A stretch of DNA of 34,827 nucleotides from Aphanocapsa sp. GSE-SYN-MK-11-07L (GCA_019359715.1 JAHHGS010000120.1:1-34827); one strand, 5' to 3'. Shown: positions 16,359 through 23,780, counted from the first letter of the stretch. The notes: generated by a model not told the origin, from the sequence alone. Translations and numbers: made by a program.

Positions 16359-17072
16359 ATGACCCAGATTTACCAATATCCTCCTTTGCTGGCGGGCAGG
16401 CTGCTGAAGCGCTACAAGCGGTTCTTTGCTGATATTGAACTCAGTACGGGCGAGGTGATTACTGCTCACTGCCCCAACACCGGGCCAATGACCTGTATTT
16501 CTACCCCCGGTAGCCCGGTTCAGGTTTCCCGCAGCTCCAACCCCAACCGCAAACTGCCCTACACCTGGGAAATGATTGAGGTCTACGAAAACCGGCCGAC
16601 TTGGGTGGGAGTCAACACAGGACTGCCAAATCAGATTGTTAAATTAGCCTTGGCTGCTCGCCTGCTGCCCTTGCCAGACTACGAGCAGATTTATACCGAA
16701 GTGGCCTATGGAATTGAAAAGAGTCGCGTCGATTTTGTTTTGAAGAGCACAACCCAATCCCCGATTTACATTGAAGTTAAAAGCACCACCTGGGCCAAGG
16801 GAGAGCTAGTCCTGTTTCCCGATACCGTGACAACCCGCGGCCAAAAACATCTACGGGAATTGCAAGCGCTACTGCCCGCCGCACGGGTCTATATGCTCTA
16901 CTTCATCAATCGCGGCGACTGCACCCACTTTTCTCCTGGCGACAGCGCCGACCCGCTCTACGGTCAAATGCTACGCCAAGCCGTCGCCGCCGGACTGCAA
17001 GTCTTACCCTGCCGCTTTGCCATTACCCCAACTGGCATTAGTTACATTGGTCAGGCAGAACTGAGACTTTGA
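16359..17072 (+). CDS. sfsA: SfsA family protein
   Basis: A 237-aa protein with the complete SfsA pattern: LLKRYKRFFADI near the start, AHCPNTGPMTCISTPGSPV, LPYTWEMIEV, SRVDFVLKS, then YIEVKSTTWAKG and LFPDTVTTRGQKHL, which form a PD-(D/E)XK-like core (D, then E-x-K). SfsA binds nucleic acid in enterobacteria and the fold suggests nuclease activity; its cyanobacterial role is not established. I chose the ATG at 16359, which gives the usual N-terminus; longer in-frame starts would overlap the divergent aminotransferase. The 32-bp divergent spacer must hold both promoters, or they lie inside the genes. Confidence 0.92.
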   Translation: MTQIYQYPPLLAGRLLKRYKRFFADIELSTGEVITAHCPNTGPMTCISTPGSPVQVSRSSNPNRKLPYTWEMIEVYENRPTWVGVNTGLPNQIVKLALAARLLPLPDYEQIYTEVAYGIEKSRVDFVLKSTTQSPIYIEVKSTTWAKGELVLFPDTVTTRGQKHLRELQALLPAARVYMLYFINRGDCTHFSPGDSADPLYGQMLRQAVAAGLQVLPCRFAITPTGISYIGQAELRL

Positions 17073-17188
17073 AGAGGATTAAATGGAAAAAATCGTCAAA
17101 ATAGTAACTATCTTAACCTGCTATTGATAGATCAATATTAGTGTTTGGGAACCTTAATAGTGAATACATTCTTAATGAAGGAGGCAGT

Positions 17189-17644
17189 TTGGACAAAATT
17201 TTAATCTCTGAAGCCATACAGGGTGGAAACTGGTATGACTGTCAATATGAAAGGAATGATGAGCAAGTCCATTTCAAACTTCGCATTCTTGCGTTTCGGA
17301 AAACATCGGTTCAAGAAATTAAGCCAGATAGCGATGAGCATACAGAAGGTGTTTTATGGATCATGGAAATTGAGGTTGTTAGTCTAAATAAGCGTCCACT
17401 TGAAGCATATAAAGTTCGGCGTTCTATTGAGCTTGAGGATCATGAAGAGTTTGTGTTTGAGGTATTCACTGAAGGAAAACTCGATTCCGACGAAAAGAGT
17501 GGTCTTCATAGATTCTCAAGTTGGTCTTCAAATCCATCACTCTCTCCAAAAATTAAGGCTTGGGGGTCGATTCTCTTTAGACTCCCTGAAGAAGACGCTC
17601 AGTATTCTCTTGTAATTAAGAACGGAAGTGTGATAGCGGCTTAA
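17189..17644 (+). CDS. Orphan protein in AT-rich island
   Basis: About 151 aa from a TTG at 17189 that is preceded 4 nt upstream by a perfect AAGGAGG. A GTG at 17141 in the same frame has no ribosome-binding site. The sequence is acidic and strand-rich (VLWIMEIEVVSLNK, FVFEVFTEGK, WGSILFRLPEEDAQYS) with no signal peptide, membrane segment or motif I recognise. Base use is AT-richer than the neighbours and no HIP1 site is present, which fits transfer from elsewhere. It is the first of two such genes, followed by an attC-like structure 37 bp downstream. Confidence 0.6.
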   Translation: MDKILISEAIQGGNWYDCQYERNDEQVHFKLRILAFRKTSVQEIKPDSDEHTEGVLWIMEIEVVSLNKRPLEAYKVRRSIELEDHEEFVFEVFTEGKLDSDEKSGLHRFSSWSSNPSLSPKIKAWGSILFRLPEEDAQYSLVIKNGSVIAA

Positions 17645-17680
17645 CTTCGGATTCTGCCATAGAAGAAATAGCTATCACAT

Positions 17681-17771
17681 ACCTAGCAAGCGGCTGCACG
17701 GGAAACGGAAGTTTACCCTACTGCCTTGGTGCAGAGTGCATCTTCGTCCGGTGGGCTGCCAGCCGTTAGCT
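17681..17771 (+). other. attC-like imperfect inverted repeat
   Basis: The outer boxes are ACCTAGC at 17681-17687 and GTTAGCT at 17765-17771, each 6 of 7 to the integron consensus RYYYAAC and GTTRRRY. The inner boxes CGGCTG (17691-17696) and CAGCCG (17760-17765) pair perfectly, and further imperfect pairing extends inward. Total length (91 nt), position just after a stop codon and polarity fit an integron cassette attC site. No integrase gene is in the window. The call is by eye and not scored. Confidence 0.4.
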
Positions 17772-17801
17772 GTCTCATGTACTGGGTGTACTAGGGTGAA
17801 T

Positions 17802-18653
17802 ATGACTAACACGTATAACATTTTTAAAACAAATGGTATGGATGAAGTTTACTGCGATATTAAAAATGAAATAAACTCGAATTGTCAGGAATCCAAGATA
17901 TTTGTTGAACAGCTTTGGCGAAAGGCACATCAGTATCTTGACTCAGATATTCTGAAAGAGCTACCAGATCAATTTCACCAGCGTTTCTGGGAAATTTATT
18001 TAGCAGCATCGTTGCTTGAGGCAGGTTTAAATCTTCAACGTAGTAGTGGTCGAGATGGTTCAGACATTTGTATTAAAGCTAATGATGGATCAAAAATATG
18101 GGTAGAAGCTGTAACAGCATCACTAGGGCAAGGAAATGATGCCGTTCAAGAGACAGAAATTGGTGCTGTAAGATCTGTTCCCGACGACCAAATCAAACTT
18201 CGATTATTGAATGCATTTGCCGAGAAAAGTAGAAAATATAGATGCTACAGAGAGAAGAATTGGGTTGGTTCAGAAGAACCATATATTATTGCTATTAATG
18301 CGGCTCAAGTTCCTTCAGCAACGCGTGAGCTTGAAATTCCTAGAATTGTCAGATCTCTTTTACCCTTTGGATTTCAAGTTTTACATTTGAGTAGAGAGAC
18401 TTTGGAAGTGGCTGGAACCAGCTATGAGTATCAAGGAGAAGTTGTTAAAGCATCTGGCACAGAAATAGAAACCACTTCTTTTTTGAATCCTGAATATTCT
18501 GGAATAAGTGCTGTAATTTATTCATGTGTAGATGTTTTCAATTATCCAACTGAGATTAGTAAGGCACTCTTGTTATTTCATAATCCTCTGTCCGCGACTC
18601 CATTACCGTTAGCTTTCCTAAAAAACAGCCTTCGTGATAGAACACGTCCCTAG
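17802..18653 (+). CDS. Orphan protein with PD-(D/E)XK-like core
   Basis: A 283-aa protein starting at the ATG at 17802 (AGGGTG upstream). The region RFWEIYLAASLLEAGL (from 61) then GRDGSDICIKANDGSKIWVE (83-102) and AVTAS resembles a restriction-endonuclease-like core: Glu64 on the first helix, Asp88 on strand 2, and Glu102-Ala-Val104 where E-x-K would stand. Lys is missing, so catalytic activity is uncertain. No signal peptide or membrane helix is seen. AT-rich composition and absence of HIP1 sites mark it as imported. It lies between the attC-like site and the IS110 element. I do not know its function; a defence or DNA-processing role is speculation. Confidence 0.65.
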   Translation: MTNTYNIFKTNGMDEVYCDIKNEINSNCQESKIFVEQLWRKAHQYLDSDILKELPDQFHQRFWEIYLAASLLEAGLNLQRSSGRDGSDICIKANDGSKIWVEAVTASLGQGNDAVQETEIGAVRSVPDDQIKLRLLNAFAEKSRKYRCYREKNWVGSEEPYIIAINAAQVPSATRELEIPRIVRSLLPFGFQVLHLSRETLEVAGTSYEYQGEVVKASGTEIETTSFLNPEYSGISAVIYSCVDVFNYPTEISKALLLFHNPLSATPLPLAFLKNSLRDRTRP

Positions 18654-18659
18654 TGCTAG

Positions 18660-18671
18660 AAACAGTTGAGA
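18660..18671 (+). repeat. Left 12-bp direct repeat flanking the IS110 element
   Basis: AAACAGTTGAGA here is repeated exactly at 20298-20309 on the far side of the IS110 transposase gene. The spacing (1638 bp from copy to copy) is a plausible IS110 length. IS110 elements do not make classical target duplications but share a short core with the target, so a 12-bp match may mark the two junctions. Confidence 0.45.
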
Positions 18672-18847
18672 TTACACTTTCAATTACCGGACAGTGGCCG
18701 TCTGCCTTTTGGAGATATTACCCCGTCAAAAAACTTGGCCCAGGGAAAGCTGCGGACCCAATATTGGTGGCGTTTTAACGACCCCGTTTAGGAAAGTAAT
18801 TTTATCCGAGTTCCCGTCCGGCCTATTCACCTCATAGAAGGCTATCT
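18672..18847 (+). ncRNA. Possible bridge RNA region of the IS110 element
   Basis: Characterised IS110 elements such as IS621 encode a structured bridge RNA of about 177 nt in the left non-coding end, just before the recombinase gene, which pairs with target and donor DNA. The 176 nt here match in place and size. Visible structure includes the palindrome CCAATATTGG (18758-18767) and several G/C-rich complementary runs. I could not fold it or identify the two guide loops. Confidence 0.3.
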
Positions 18848-20197
18848 ATGTCAAATCAATCCAAACGAGCGGGATTACCTATAGTCCAAGAATATGCAGC
18901 GGGCATTGATATTGGATCTCGGTTTCATGTGGTTGCTGTGCCGCCTGAAATGAGTTCTGAATCAGTTCAAACTTTTCAGGCGTTTACGTCGGATCTGCAT
19001 CGGATGGCTGATTGGTTAATCGAGACAGGCATAAAAACGGTGGCGATGGAGTCAACAGGTGTTTACTGGGTACCCGTCTTTGAAATTCTTGAGGATCGGG
19101 GACTTAATGTGATTCTCGTTAATGCACGAGAGGCCCGCACCGTCCCTGGACGCAAAACGGATGTCAATGATGCTCAATGGTTACAGCGCTTACACGCCTG
19201 TGGGCTATTGCGTGCGAGTTTTCGTCCTGGTCGCGACATTGCTGCTCTACGGGCCTACTTGCGACTACGTGAGCGACATTTGGACTATGCCGCTGCTCAT
19301 ATTCAGCACATGCAAAAGGCGCTCACTTTCATGAATATGCAACTTCAGAATGTCGTCAGCGACATTACAGGTGCAACGGGAATGAAAATCATCCGAGCGA
19401 TTGTCGCCGGAGAACGTGACCCAGCCAAATTAGCACAGTTGCGTGATGTGCGATGTCACGCCAGTATTGAGACAATTGAAGCGTCGCTGCGGGGAAATGA
19501 CCAACCTGAGCATGTATTTGCACTAACTCAGGCTCTTGCACTCTATGACTTCTATCAAGCGCGAATTGAGGAATGCGACATAGAGATCGAGCGTGCATTG
19601 GCAGCATTGAACAAAGAAAAATCAGTACCTGAAGAGCCTTTGCCGAAGATTCGTCGTCAAACGCGGCAGCCAAATGCCGTTAATTTCCATGTTCGAGCGT
19701 CTCTTTATCAGCTCATTGGGGCAGACCTGACTCAGATTCATGGGATTGGTCCCTATCTGGCCCTACGATTAATTTCTGAATGTGGAACCGATCTGAGTCG
19801 GTGGCCTACGGTCAAGCATTTCACATCGTGGCTGAGGCTTTCTCCCGGCAGTAAAAAATCAGGCGGCAAAGTCCTTTCTGCTCATACGGGCAAGACCACT
19901 AACCGAGTGACCGCGCACTTGCGACTCGCAGCAGTGACGGTTGGACGTACCAACACTGCCTTGGGTGCTTTCTACCGACGTCTGGCCGCACGAATTGGGA
20001 AGTCAAAGGCAGTGACAGCCACAGCACGTAAGATTGCGGTGCTCTTCTATAATGCGGTTCGTTATGGCATGACCTATGTAGACCCTGGTGCAGATCGATA
20101 TGAGAAGGAATACCGCGAGCGTGTGGTCAAGAACCTGCATCGCAAAGCTGCCGAGTTCGGGTTTACCCTTCAGCCGACTGGGGATTGTGTTTCTTAG
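18848..20197 (+). CDS. IS110-family transposase (DEDD recombinase)
   Basis: A 449-aa full-length transposase. The RuvC-like N-terminal domain has Asp21 (AGIDIGS), Glu68 (AMESTGVYW) and Asp105/Asp108 (GRKTDVNDAQWL). A helical linker follows, then the C-terminal Tnp domain with helix-hairpin-helix IHGIGPYLALRLISECG and the catalytic Ser338 in PGSKKSGGKV. All expected catalytic residues are present, so it may be active. It works as a recombinase guided by a bridge RNA in studied members. GAAGG ahead of the ATG is the likely ribosome-binding site; the same GAAGGCTAT string recurs right after the stop codon (20198-20206). Confidence 0.95.
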   Translation: MSNQSKRAGLPIVQEYAAGIDIGSRFHVVAVPPEMSSESVQTFQAFTSDLHRMADWLIETGIKTVAMESTGVYWVPVFEILEDRGLNVILVNAREARTVPGRKTDVNDAQWLQRLHACGLLRASFRPGRDIAALRAYLRLRERHLDYAAAHIQHMQKALTFMNMQLQNVVSDITGATGMKIIRAIVAGERDPAKLAQLRDVRCHASIETIEASLRGNDQPEHVFALTQALALYDFYQARIEECDIEIERALAALNKEKSVPEEPLPKIRRQTRQPNAVNFHVRASLYQLIGADLTQIHGIGPYLALRLISECGTDLSRWPTVKHFTSWLRLSPGSKKSGGKVLSAHTGKTTNRVTAHLRLAAVTVGRTNTALGAFYRRLAARIGKSKAVTATARKIAVLFYNAVRYGMTYVDPGADRYEKEYRERVVKNLHRKAAEFGFTLQPTGDCVS

Positions 20198-20403
20198 GAA
20201 GGCTATGAATATTGGGTGGATGAACACCTCAAAAGCAGAAATTGGAATCAAGAAAAATAGTCGATGTGATATCCGACAGCTAACAAGTTGATGAAGTAAA
20301 CAGTTGAGAGATCTTGGTGGGGGGTCGCTAAGGTTTTCTGCCATTACTTATCTTGGTCGTCATGTGGCGACTAGACCACAGTGTCAAATTAGTGGTTGGG
20401 TGT

Positions 20404-20691
20404 TTAGAGGGTGTTTGAAAAGTGTCTTGGGCGACGTTGCCACCGTGCAGATCCCCCCAACCCCCTTTTTTAAGATAGGGCTGATTCTCTTAGAAGAGCA
20501 AAGTTGCCTTAATCTGTTCAGGAGGTTCGCGTTTGAAGCCTAAACTCTTCGATCCCCCAACCCCCTTAAAAAGGGGGCTTCAGACTTCAAAATCCCCCTT
20601 TTTAAGGGGGATTTAGGGGGATCAAGGATTTTCAGATGTGTCCAATTTGACTTTTCAAACATCCTCTTAAGTTTTCAAACATCCTCTTAAG
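20404..20691. mobile_element. MITE-like palindromic element, composite copy
   Basis: Terminal inverted repeats are AGAGGGTGTTTGAAAAGT at the left (from 20406) and the complementary ACTTTTCAAACATCCTCT at the right (from 20650). The interior has large palindromes built from GATCCCCC, CCCCCTTTTTAAGGGGG and their complements (20450-20475 and 20551-20625), with a unique spacer of about 75 bp between them, which suggests one copy inserted in another. The right terminal 20 bp is duplicated head-to-tail (20652-20671 and 20672-20691). There is no transposase gene. Two relatives lie at 30528-30671 and 33102-33183. Confidence 0.75.
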
Positions 20692-20738
20692 AGAGAACTG
20701 TATTCCGCAAACAGCGGCCGGTGGCGGCGATCCCAACT

Positions 20739-20873
20739 TTAAAAGCTTACTTCTTCAAATTCAAAGGTCAGAAAGGCATCTTCGTGCATGAGCAGCAGAA
20801 TTGTGATGATTTTGGCAACGCGATCAACGCCACCGTCCGCTGGGTAAGTATTTACCTCCCATGACCTGTACAA
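20739..20873 (-). CDS. Possible 44-aa ORF or gene remnant
   Basis: A frame with TTG at 20873 ends with TAA at 20739 and reads ADGGVDRVAKIITILLL then MHEDAFLTFEFEEVSF. The composition looks protein-like, but it overlaps the end of the cyclotransferase gene in another frame and has no ribosome-binding site. It may be the 3' end of a lost gene. I recognise no family. Confidence 0.25.
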   Translation of the reverse strand: MYRSWEVNTYPADGGVDRVAKIITILLLMHEDAFLTFEFEEVSF

Positions 20874-21246
20874 ATTGCGATCGCATCAGGTAGACCCAAG
20901 CCAAGCCTAACGAGGTGCGATCGCGGCTAAAAACTTCGAGCTGCTGGCGATAGTACAAGTTGTCAGCCTTGCCCCGGCCAGGATCGTAGTCTTCGTAGTC
21001 ATCTAATTGGACTAAAATTTGCGGATTGGCAAAGGCTAAGACATACCCCTGCACCCAGCCTGGGCCGCTGGTCATGGCCGGATAGCCCGCCGGTAAGTCA
21101 TAGAGTTGGCCAGGGGCGATCGCCCGCCGCGTCTGAATAACTTGCCCAGCGCAAAACTGCTGATAGCCGCTCTGCCCTGGCATCAGAGTGCCGTAAACAA
21201 ATACCTGGAAGTCCTGGGACTTGAAAGAACCAGGTGAATTCCCCAC
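20824..21246 (-). CDS. Gamma-glutamylcyclotransferase-like (AIG2/GGCT) protein
   Basis: A 140-aa protein with the GGCT-like fold motif FVYGTLMPGQSGYQQF near the start, GQLYDLPAGYPAM, and LDDYEDYDPG, whose Glu in the (D/E)-x-x-E-G-like position is typical of the catalytic acid. The family opens gamma-glutamyl bonds to form 5-oxoproline, or acts on related amines; many bacterial members are uncharacterised. The start is GTG at 21246 with GAGG upstream. It is divergent from the toxin-antitoxin operon, and its promoter region adjoins that operon's palindromic operator. Confidence 0.8.
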   Translation of the reverse strand: MGNSPGSFKSQDFQVFVYGTLMPGQSGYQQFCAGQVIQTRRAIAPGQLYDLPAGYPAMTSGPGWVQGYVLAFANPQILVQLDDYEDYDPGRGKADNLYYRQQLEVFSRDRTSLGLAWVYLMRSQFVQVMGGKYLPSGRWR

Positions 21247-21275
21247 AAACCAGCCTCAAGCGGAAAATTAAACCA

Positions 21276-21291
21276 GTACAATTAATTGTAC
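21276..21291. promoter_or_regulatory. Perfect 16-bp palindrome, probable YefM-YoeB operator
   Basis: GTACAATTAATTGTAC is a perfect palindrome 20 bp before the antitoxin ATG. Its ends contain the TGTAC/GTACA motif known from the E. coli yefM operator (TGTACA hexamers). By analogy the antitoxin and the toxin-antitoxin complex would bind here and repress the operon. Confidence 0.65.
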
Positions 21292-21310
21292 GACTTACGA
21301 ATATTAGGAT

Positions 21311-21574
21311 ATGGAAATCATTCCAGCCAGTCAGGCCAGAGCCAAGTTATTTGGCTTAGTGGAACAGGTGAATTGCGACCACCTACCTCGGCTGATCACC
21401 AGTCGAAACGGAGATGCCGTATTACTCTCCAAGCAGGATTGGGAGAGTTTACAGGAAACCCTCTATTTGCAATCAGTCCCTGATTTGGTTTCATCAGTTC
21501 GAGCCGCTGAAGCAGCGGATGAATGGGTAACTGAAGCGGAGTTTTTGAGGGTGCTGGATGGACTGGAAGATTGA
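21311..21574 (+). CDS. Type II antitoxin, Phd/YefM family
   Basis: An 87-aa protein with the YefM/Phd N-terminal DNA-binding and dimerisation domain (MEIIPASQARAKLFGLVEQV, then PRLITSRNGDAVLLSKQDWE) and an acidic C-terminal tail that wraps the toxin. It would neutralise the YoeB-like toxin encoded next and repress its own operon through the palindrome upstream. AGG precedes the ATG, with no strong Shine-Dalgarno. Its last 17 bp overlap the toxin gene, a usual sign of translational coupling. Confidence 0.92.
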   Translation: MEIIPASQARAKLFGLVEQVNCDHLPRLITSRNGDAVLLSKQDWESLQETLYLQSVPDLVSSVRAAEAADEWVTEAEFLRVLDGLED

Positions 21575-21815
21575 ATTCAGCAAAAATGCCTTAAAAGATG
21601 CCGCCAAGCTGAAATCTGCCAACCTGGATCAAAATGTGAAGCAATTGCTAGCCGTTCTAAAGCAAAACCCGTTTGAGCCTCCCTCCGAAAAACTGAGCGG
21701 CAATTTGCAAGGCTACTATTCGCGCCGGATCAACATCAAACATCGGCTGGTATATGCAGTTGATCAAGCCACTCAAACCATTCGGGTTGTGTCTGTTTGG
21801 TCGCATTATGAGTAG
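21558..21815 (+). CDS. Type II toxin, YoeB/Txe family mRNA interferase
   Basis: An 85-aa RelE-fold toxin close to the length of E. coli YoeB (84). Conserved features are MDWKIEFSKNALKDAAKL, PFEPPSEKLSGNLQGYYSRR, then HRLVYAV at 62-68 and the C-terminal WSHY at 81-84. His83 falls at the position of the YoeB catalytic His, and Arg63 and Glu44 are candidates for the other catalytic residues. YoeB cuts mRNA in the ribosomal A site. All key residues appear present, so the toxin is probably functional. Confidence 0.93.
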   Translation: MDWKIEFSKNALKDAAKLKSANLDQNVKQLLAVLKQNPFEPPSEKLSGNLQGYYSRRINIKHRLVYAVDQATQTIRVVSVWSHYE

Positions 21816-21920
21816 CTGATCGGCTGCAATGTTTGGCTGGGGAATCGAGCCTGATTGGGTGCGATCGCTGCCACAATGATAAAAAGGTATTTAGCTTCAA
21901 GAACAATTAACCGAGTGGGC

Positions 21921-22640
21921 ATGACGACAACAGAAGACAAAAAAATTGACGATAAGGCAATTGTTGCCAACTATTTCAACAGCATTGGCTTTGAGCGCTG
22001 GCAGCGGATCTATGGCGATGGCGAAGTCAACAAAGTTCAGCAGGACATTCGGGTTGGGCATCAAAAAACGATTGATACCGTGCTGGCTTGGCTGAAGGCA
22101 GATGGCAATTTGCCCGGTCAATCCATTTGCGATGCGGGGTGCGGGGTGGGTAGCCTCAGCATTCCGCTGGCTGCGGCAGGAGCGCAGGTGTTTGCCAGCG
22201 ACCTGTCTGAAAAAATGGTCGGCGAAGCAAGTGAGCTGGCTAAAGCGGCACTGGGACAAGCAGAAAATCCCAAATTTATCGTTCAAGACCTAGAAGGTTT
22301 GAGCGGCACCTACCAGACTGTGATTTGCTTAGACGTGTTGATTCACTACCCAGAAGAAAAAGCCGCCGAGATGATTTCCCATTTGAGCAGCTTGGCCAGC
22401 GATCGCTTGATTCTGAGTTTTGCCCCCAAAACCCCCTGCTACAGCCTGCTCAAAAAAATTGGCGATTTCTTTCCTGGCCCCAGTAAGGCAACTCGCGCCT
22501 ACTTGCATAAAGAATCAAATGTTCGCCAAATTTTAACTAGCTGCGGCTGGCAGATTGAACGGACTTCGATGAGTAAAACCCGCTTCTACTTTTCCCGGAT
22601 TCTGGAGGCAGTCAAACCTGCTAATGACGCCAACAACTAG
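21921..22640 (+). CDS. chlM: Magnesium-protoporphyrin IX O-methyltransferase
   Basis: A 239-aa SAM-dependent methyltransferase with the ChlM/BchM signature: VANYFNSIGFERWQRIYGDG near the start, SAM-binding DAGCGVGSLSIPLA (about 71-84), VICLDVLIHYP, and LILSFAPKTP. It methylates the 13-propionate of Mg-protoporphyrin IX in chlorophyll synthesis, at the cytoplasmic face of the thylakoid. I chose the ATG at 21921 because the known N-terminus begins shortly before DDKAIVANYF; an upstream in-frame start at 21855 would add 22 basic residues. It is followed after 6 bp by a glycosyltransferase gene, so the two are probably cotranscribed. Confidence 0.93.
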   Translation: MTTTEDKKIDDKAIVANYFNSIGFERWQRIYGDGEVNKVQQDIRVGHQKTIDTVLAWLKADGNLPGQSICDAGCGVGSLSIPLAAAGAQVFASDLSEKMVGEASELAKAALGQAENPKFIVQDLEGLSGTYQTVICLDVLIHYPEEKAAEMISHLSSLASDRLILSFAPKTPCYSLLKKIGDFFPGPSKATRAYLHKESNVRQILTSCGWQIERTSMSKTRFYFSRILEAVKPANDANN

Positions 22641-22646
22641 ACAACA

Positions 22647-23780
22647 ATGATTGCTCTCGAAGTTCTGCTGCTGATTTTAATTGCTGGGTCTACCGTTTTT
22701 TACGGGGCTGCCGCTTGGTTCACCCATCGGTTCTTCGCTGCCCCCTTGAGTTTGCCCCCGGTTGAAAACTATCCACCGATTTCTCTGCTGGTGCCAACCT
22801 GCGGCTTAGATGCCGGAGCCTGGGAAAATTGGCTCTCCCTGTGTCAGCAAACCTATCCAAACTACGAAGTTTTATTTGGCATCGTTGACCCCCAAGATCC
22901 GGCTGTGCCGACGGTACAAGAGCTTGTGGCTAAGTTTCCCGATCGCGTCCGCCTGTATACCGACTTGCAGCCGCGTGGCATTAACCACAAAGACAGTAGC
23001 CTCAGCTACTTGCTGGCAGAAGCTAAGCATGAGCTGATTGTGTTTGTCGATAGTGATATTCGGGTAATTCCTGAGTATCTGCAAATTGTCACTGCTCCCT
23101 TGGCTGACCCTCAAGTTGGCATGGTGACGTGTGCTTATATTGGCTATGAACCGAAATTTTTGGGAGCGGCTCTGGCTTCGCTGGGGCGCTGCTGTGACTT
23201 TATTCCTGGGCTTTTGATTGCCCGCAACCTGGACAAAGGAGTCAAGTTGGCGATCGGCGTCACCATTGCGACTCGCAAGGCAACACTAGCGGACTTTGGC
23301 GGCTTGCACTTCAGCCGGATTGGCTCTGACTATAATCTGGGTAAGCGAGCCGCTCAAGCGGGCTACCAAGTCGTGCTATCTCACTACGTCCTCAACTCTG
23401 ATACTGGCGATGAAAGCCTTCGCCAGGTTTTCCAGCGAGAGCTGCGCTGGGCCAGAAGCATTCGGTTTAACCGCGGCTTGCAGTATTACACGATGGCTTT
23501 TTGCTACGGCCCGGTTTACTATTTACCGCTACTACTGGTGTCTGGATTTGCCAATTGGGCGATCGCGCTCTGTGTCGTCAATCTGGCGATCCGGTATGCT
23601 CAGTCCCTCGTTGTGATCAGAAGTATGGGCTGTCCGGGTCTGCTGCGCTGGCTCTGGACTTTACCCCTGCGTGACCTGCTCAGCTTTGCGGTTTGGGTTG
23701 TGGGTGCATTTGGCAAACGGGTTTACTGGCGGGGCAGATATTTAAAGATTCACGCTGACGGGCTGCTGACGCAAGAATAA
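22647..23780 (+). CDS. Membrane glycosyltransferase, ceramide glucosyltransferase-like (GT21)
   Basis: A 377-aa family 2/21-type transferase. An N-terminal transmembrane helix (about 2-24) precedes the catalytic domain, with PPISLLVPTCG, the metal-binding DSD at 135-137 (ELIVFVDSDIRV), GSDYNLGKRA, and RELRW at 264-268, which fits the (Q/R)xxRW motif. Two to three hydrophobic helices follow at about 280-350. The layout fits GT21 ceramide glucosyltransferases and the related hopanoid HpnI, so a lipid acceptor is likely, though which one is unknown. It sits 6 bp after chlM. Confidence 0.82.
   Translation: MIALEVLLLILIAGSTVFYGAAAWFTHRFFAAPLSLPPVENYPPISLLVPTCGLDAGAWENWLSLCQQTYPNYEVLFGIVDPQDPAVPTVQELVAKFPDRVRLYTDLQPRGINHKDSSLSYLLAEAKHELIVFVDSDIRVIPEYLQIVTAPLADPQVGMVTCAYIGYEPKFLGAALASLGRCCDFIPGLLIARNLDKGVKLAIGVTIATRKATLADFGGLHFSRIGSDYNLGKRAAQAGYQVVLSHYVLNSDTGDESLRQVFQRELRWARSIRFNRGLQYYTMAFCYGPVYYLPLLLVSGFANWAIALCVVNLAIRYAQSLVVIRSMGCPGLLRWLWTLPLRDLLSFAVWVVGAFGKRVYWRGRYLKIHADGLLTQE

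Larger units (their letters stand above)
18672..20309 (+). mobile_element. IS110-family insertion sequence, apparently complete
   Basis: The element is defined by an intact DEDD transposase, 176 nt of non-coding sequence on its left and about 100 nt on its right. Ends are inferred from the 12-bp direct repeat AAACAGTTGAGA found at 18660-18671 and 20298-20309; one copy is counted inside. No terminal inverted repeats were found, as expected of IS110. An attC-type AGCTAAC lies at 20278-20284, just inside the proposed right end, so the true right boundary could be slightly further left. It lies downstream of the orphan gene and is followed by a MITE-like element. Confidence 0.6.

Noticed and set aside
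20003-20344. 113-aa minus-strand frame over the end of the transposase gene
   Set aside because: It is antisense to conserved transposase residues; no family features.
20393-20400. GTTGGGT as the right box of a second attC site
   Set aside because: It fits GTTRRRY but does not pair with AGCTAAC at 20278 and no inner boxes match.
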